From the NCBI RefSeq assembly GCF_006783905.1, contig NZ_VFPE01000001.1, forward strand, positions 1,240,001 through 1,304,000: a DNA stretch of 64,000 nt. Direction: 5' to 3'. Within the stretch, counting starts at the first letter, position 1; each line of letters begins with the position of its first letter. The position numbers and the translations under genes were made by a program. The notes below the pieces were generated by a model. The model had not been told where the DNA came from and ran no database searches. It worked only from the letters and a program-made list of their open reading frames with translations. The DNA comes from Microbacterium kyungheense. GTDB taxonomy: Bacteria > Actinomycetota > Actinomycetes > Actinomycetales > Microbacteriaceae. This document shows positions 61,005 through 64,000 of the stretch, piece by piece.

Positions 61005-64000
61005 CCATGATCGACACGCTGTTCGGGCTCATCCCGGCGGCCTCACGCGGCCAGCAGTGGCTGGCCGAAGACCTGCAGCTCGTCAACTGGGGCGGCTACG
61101 ACGGCGCGCACCGCGTGCGCTTCTCGCCCGAGGCGACGCTGCTGTGCGGCGGATCGGGGTCGGGCAAGTCGACGCTCATGGATGCGTACATCGCGCTCAT
61201 GATGCCGCACACGACGCCGTTCAACGGCGCTTCCAACGGGGGAGTGACCGGTCGCCCGCGCGGCGACGAGCAGCGCAACATCCTGTCGTACGCGCGGGGC
61301 AAGCTCGACGAGTCGCGCACCGAGGACGGCACGAAGATGCGCGTGCTGCGCGGCGACGGCGAGGACACCTGGACGGCCGTGGCGATGACGTGGGTCGACC
61401 ACGACGGGTCGCGGTTCACCGCGGTGCGCGCCTGGTACATCCCCGCCGGTGCCCGCGTGCTCGAAGACACCGTGCGCGTGCGGGCGACCGCGGACGCAGC
61501 CTTCGACCTGCCCGCGCTGGAGCAGGCGGCGGCGCAGCGGTTCACCGACACCTCGCTGAAGTCCGTCGGACTGGACCCGGTCGGCACCGACCGCGAGTTC
61601 TCGGCCCGGCTGCACGCGGTGCTCGGCATCGGCGCGGCCGGCGCCGGCGCGAAGGCGATGAGCCTGCTCGCCCGCATCCAGGCGGGGCAGCAGATCACGA
61701 CCGTCGACGACCTGTACAAGAGGCTCGTGCTCGAAGAGCCCGAGACGATGACGACCGCCGACGCGGTCGTCGCACACTTCGACGAGCTCGAGGGCACCCG
61801 CACGCGCATGCTCATGGCGCGGCAGCAGGTGAGCGCGCTCGAACCCCTGCGCGACCTGCGCGAGAGGATCGCCGCGGCGGCCGACCGGGTGCGCATCATC
61901 GACGAGATCGGGGACTTCTCGCACCCGGACTCCCTCGCGACGCTGTGGCGGGCGGGGCGGCGGCTCGAGCTGCTGCGCGAGGTCGAGACCGAGCTGCGCG
62001 ACCGCAAGCGCGAGGCCGACGTGACGCTGCGCGAGAAGCGGGCGCTCGCCGACGCCGCCGAGATCGAGCGCGACGGCCTGGCCGACGTGCTGCGGCAGTC
62101 CGGCGGCGACCGGCTCGAGACCGCGCAGCGCGAACTGCGCGAGGTCGAGCGCCGGCTCACGAGCGTGCAGCTGAACCGCGTGCGCTTCGACGAGGACGTT
62201 CGCGGGCTCGGGGCGACGGCATCCACCCGGGCGGAGTTCGACGAGCTCGTCGCGCGCGCACGGGCCGGGCTCGCCGACGCCGACGCCAAGCGCACGGCCC
62301 GCAACGCCTTCTCGGAGGCGGCGCTCGAGCTCAAGGCCGCCGAGCGCGAGGTCGGTGAGCTCGAAGGCGAGATCCGCCGCGTGACGGGTCGCCGCGGCAA
62401 CATCCCGCGGCCGTTGCACGAGTCGCGCGAGCTGCTGGCCGAGGCGGCGGGACTCGATCCCGACGAGCTGCCCTTCGTCGGCGAGCTCGTCGAGGTGCGC
62501 ACCGAGTTCGAGCCCTGGCGGGAGGCCTTCAACCTGGCGCTGGGCGGCTTCGCGACGACGCTGCTGATCGACGTGGCGCACCTGCCGGCGTTCCGCGCGG
62601 CGATCGACGCGGTCCGCACGCCGGTCCGCGTGCGCTACGAGGGCGTGCACACCGGGCTCGACGCCAACGGCGGGCGCGACGTCGACACGCTGCCGGGACG
62701 CCTGGACTACCAGGCATCGCCGTTCACGGGCTGGCTGCAGGAGCGCCTCGACAGCCAGTTCGGCTTCGTGTGCGTGGACGCGCCGCGAGACCTGTCGCGT
62801 CACCGCAAGGCCCTGACCATCACGGGCCAGACCTCCGACGGCAACCGCGGCGCGCACGGCGGCCACGGCCGCGAGAACGTGCTGGGCTTCTCGAACGAGC
62901 GCCGGCTGCTCTCGCTCGCCGACCGGCTCGACACCGCTCGCGCTCGGGTGCTGCGGGCCGTCGAGATCGCGAAGACCGCTGAGACCGATCTGGATGCCGT
63001 CGACGCCAGGCTCGCCGTGTACGCGAAGCTGGGCGAGCTGACATGGGAGCAGATCGACGTGGACGCGGTCACCGCTGAGCGGGATCGCTGGACCGCCGTG
63101 CAGGACGACGTGACGGCATCCAATCCCGAGATCGCGCGGCTGCAGGGGCAGATCGCCGCCGCCAAGGGCACGGCCACGCGGCTGCGGGAAGAGATCGGGC
63201 GCACCGAACTGGAGCGCGAGCAGCTCGAGGCGCGCTGGGCCGATGTGATCGACGACGTCGATGCGACCCAGACGATCATCGACGCCGCCGAGGACGCCGG
63301 GCGTGCCCTGGACGCCGGGCAGCGCGCGTTCCTCGACACGCGGTTCACCCTGCGCGAGTCGGCGGCCGCCGCGAATCCGTCGGTCGTGCTGACCCGGTTC
63401 GACGCCGCGCTCGCGTCGGCCGCGCAGCGTCTGGAAGAGGACCACGCCGCAGCGGTCGCGTCGCACACCGAGCAGCGCGAGGCGGTGCGCCGCATCATGA
63501 CGGGATTCCTGGAGCGCTGGCCGAACCCGAACCTGCTCGCCGATCCCGACGAGTCCATCGACGACTTCGAGGCCATCCTGCTGGCGCTGCAGACCAGCGG
63601 GCTGCATGAGCTCGAGGCGGACTGGCGCGACAGCCTGCTGAAGCTGTCGGGCAACGACCTGACGAACCTCGACGCGACGCTGAGCCGGTCGCTGCGCGAG
63701 ATCCGCGACCGCATCGAGCCGATCAACCGGATCATGCAGGACCTGCCGTTCTACGACGACGGTCACCGGCTGCAGATCACGACGCGCGAGAACCAGTCCG
63801 AGCCGCGCAAGCGATTCCGTCGTGAGCTGCGCGAGGTGCGGGGGCTCATCGAGGCGGCGTCCACCGACGACGAGCGCGAGAACGCCTATCGCCGGATGAC
63901 GCGCCTGATCGGGCGCATGCGCCGCACGGCTCCCGACTTCGGCGACCTCGTCGATGTGCGCAACCACGTGCGGGTGAGCGCCGAGCGGGTCGAGGCGACC
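61001..64000 (+). CDS. jetC: Wadjet SMC-like ATPase JetC, 3' end outside window
   Basis: One thousand codons are visible from GTG 61001 (GTGA overlap with jetB; GGAGG 11 nt upstream); ATG 61007 is an alternative. The MukB-like ATPase starts with [16 protein letters not shown] and Walker [15 protein letters not shown] (about 47-60). Long coiled coils rich in Arg/Glu flank a hinge region (about 490-620). The ABC signature and Walker B lie beyond the window, as would jetD (the TOPRIM nuclease that cuts plasmids). Family knowledge: JetABCD extrudes loops on small circular DNA and cleaves it. Confidence 0.93.
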   Translation, partial: MTMIDTLFGLIPAASRGQQWLAEDLQLVNWGGYDGAHRVRFSPEATLLCGGSGSGKSTLMDAYIALMMPHTTPFNGASNGGVTGRPRGDEQRNILSYARGKLDESRTEDGTKMRVLRGDGEDTWTAVAMTWVDHDGSRFTAVRAWYIPAGARVLEDTVRVRATADAAFDLPALEQAAAQRFTDTSLKSVGLDPVGTDREFSARLHAVLGIGAAGAGAKAMSLLARIQAGQQITTVDDLYKRLVLEEPETMTTADAVVAHFDELEGTRTRMLMARQQVSALEPLRDLRERIAAAADRVRIIDEIGDFSHPDSLATLWRAGRRLELLREVETELRDRKREADVTLREKRALADAAEIERDGLADVLRQSGGDRLETAQRELREVERRLTSVQLNRVRFDEDVRGLGATASTRAEFDELVARARAGLADADAKRTARNAFSEAALELKAAEREVGELEGEIRRVTGRRGNIPRPLHESRELLAEAAGLDPDELPFVGELVEVRTEFEPWREAFNLALGGFATTLLIDVAHLPAFRAAIDAVRTPVRVRYEGVHTGLDANGGRDVDTLPGRLDYQASPFTGWLQERLDSQFGFVCVDAPRDLSRHRKALTITGQTSDGNRGAHGGHGRENVLGFSNERRLLSLADRLDTARARVLRAVEIAKTAETDLDAVDARLAVYAKLGELTWEQIDVDAVTAERDRWTAVQDDVTASNPEIARLQGQIAAAKGTATRLREEIGRTELEREQLEARWADVIDDVDATQTIIDAAEDAGRALDAGQRAFLDTRFTLRESAAAANPSVVLTRFDAALASAAQRLEEDHAAAVASHTEQREAVRRIMTGFLERWPNPNLLADPDESIDDFEAILLALQTSGLHELEADWRDSLLKLSGNDLTNLDATLSRSLREIRDRIEPINRIMQDLPFYDDGHRLQITTRENQSEPRKRFRRELREVRGLIEAASTDDERENAYRRMTRLIGRMRRTAPDFGDLVDVRNHVRVSAERVEAT

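Noticed and set aside
61043..63967. 974-codon minus-strand frame opposite jetC
   Set aside because: jetC has a Walker A motif and operon context; the antisense product has no domain character.

Overview
The window is high-GC actinobacterial DNA. The 16S rRNA gene, the codon bias and the very frequent word GCGGCATCC/GGATGCCGC point to Microbacteriaceae, most likely Microbacterium (inference from the sequence; no database search was possible). Many genes start directly on an ATG or GTG placed 6-8 nt after a TANNNT hexamer, the usual actinobacterial leaderless-mRNA layout.

Layout. 1-7232: a partial membrane alpha/beta hydrolase, argH, a SatD-family regulator behind a perfect 33-bp palindrome with a convergent membrane partner, tyrS, a DUF4184 membrane protein and a UdgX-type uracil-DNA cross-linking protein. 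7233-13120: a complete rrn operon (promoters, 16S, 23S, 5S, RNase III stems, terminator). 13159-16843: a protein with an extreme (K/R)PY low-complexity domain, a NagD-like HAD phosphatase, a 52-residue protein and tlyA. 16963-32153: a nine-gene same-strand cluster of mostly unrecognised proteins lying between tlyA and nadK. 32336-44786: a conserved core run, nadK-recN-pyrG-nudix-xerD-parA-scpA-scpB-rluB-tyrA-cmk-der. 44793-50650: GNAT, a NUDIX-NYN fusion, a secreted amidase, an S4 protein, a YhhN lysoplasmalogenase, LtrA and a second GNAT. 50804-52010: tRNA-Pro(GGG), a frameshifted PD-(D/E)XK endonuclease gene and a decayed SDR relic. 52044-58679: small regulator/enzyme modules (LysR, TetR, HxlR, MocR). 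58727-64000: jetA, jetB and most of jetC of a Wadjet anti-plasmid system, cut by the window edge.

The strongest candidate for an undescribed system is the 16963-32153 cluster. Four proteins (772, 812, 764 and 559 aa) share one N-terminal domain of about 300 residues: a GVTVxxDH-type start, then KPSLxGxN...EGATLxE, then a PIGVVYxLSF-type strand. Three of them continue into tandem beta-rich repeats of about 95 residues. A fifth protein (468 aa) carries only the repeats behind a Pro-rich stalk. A 761-aa protein may hold a divergent copy of the shared domain. Two more are unrecognised (183 and 345 aa). The last gene encodes a papain-like cysteine peptidase-fold protein with a plausible Cys166-His321-Asn345 triad. 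Genes abut or overlap by 1-4 nt at most junctions and the cluster ends in a strong hairpin, so it reads as one operon. There are no signal peptides, secretion genes, transposases or integrases. I infer a multi-subunit beta-rich assembly with a peptidase-like effector or maturation factor; its function is unknown.
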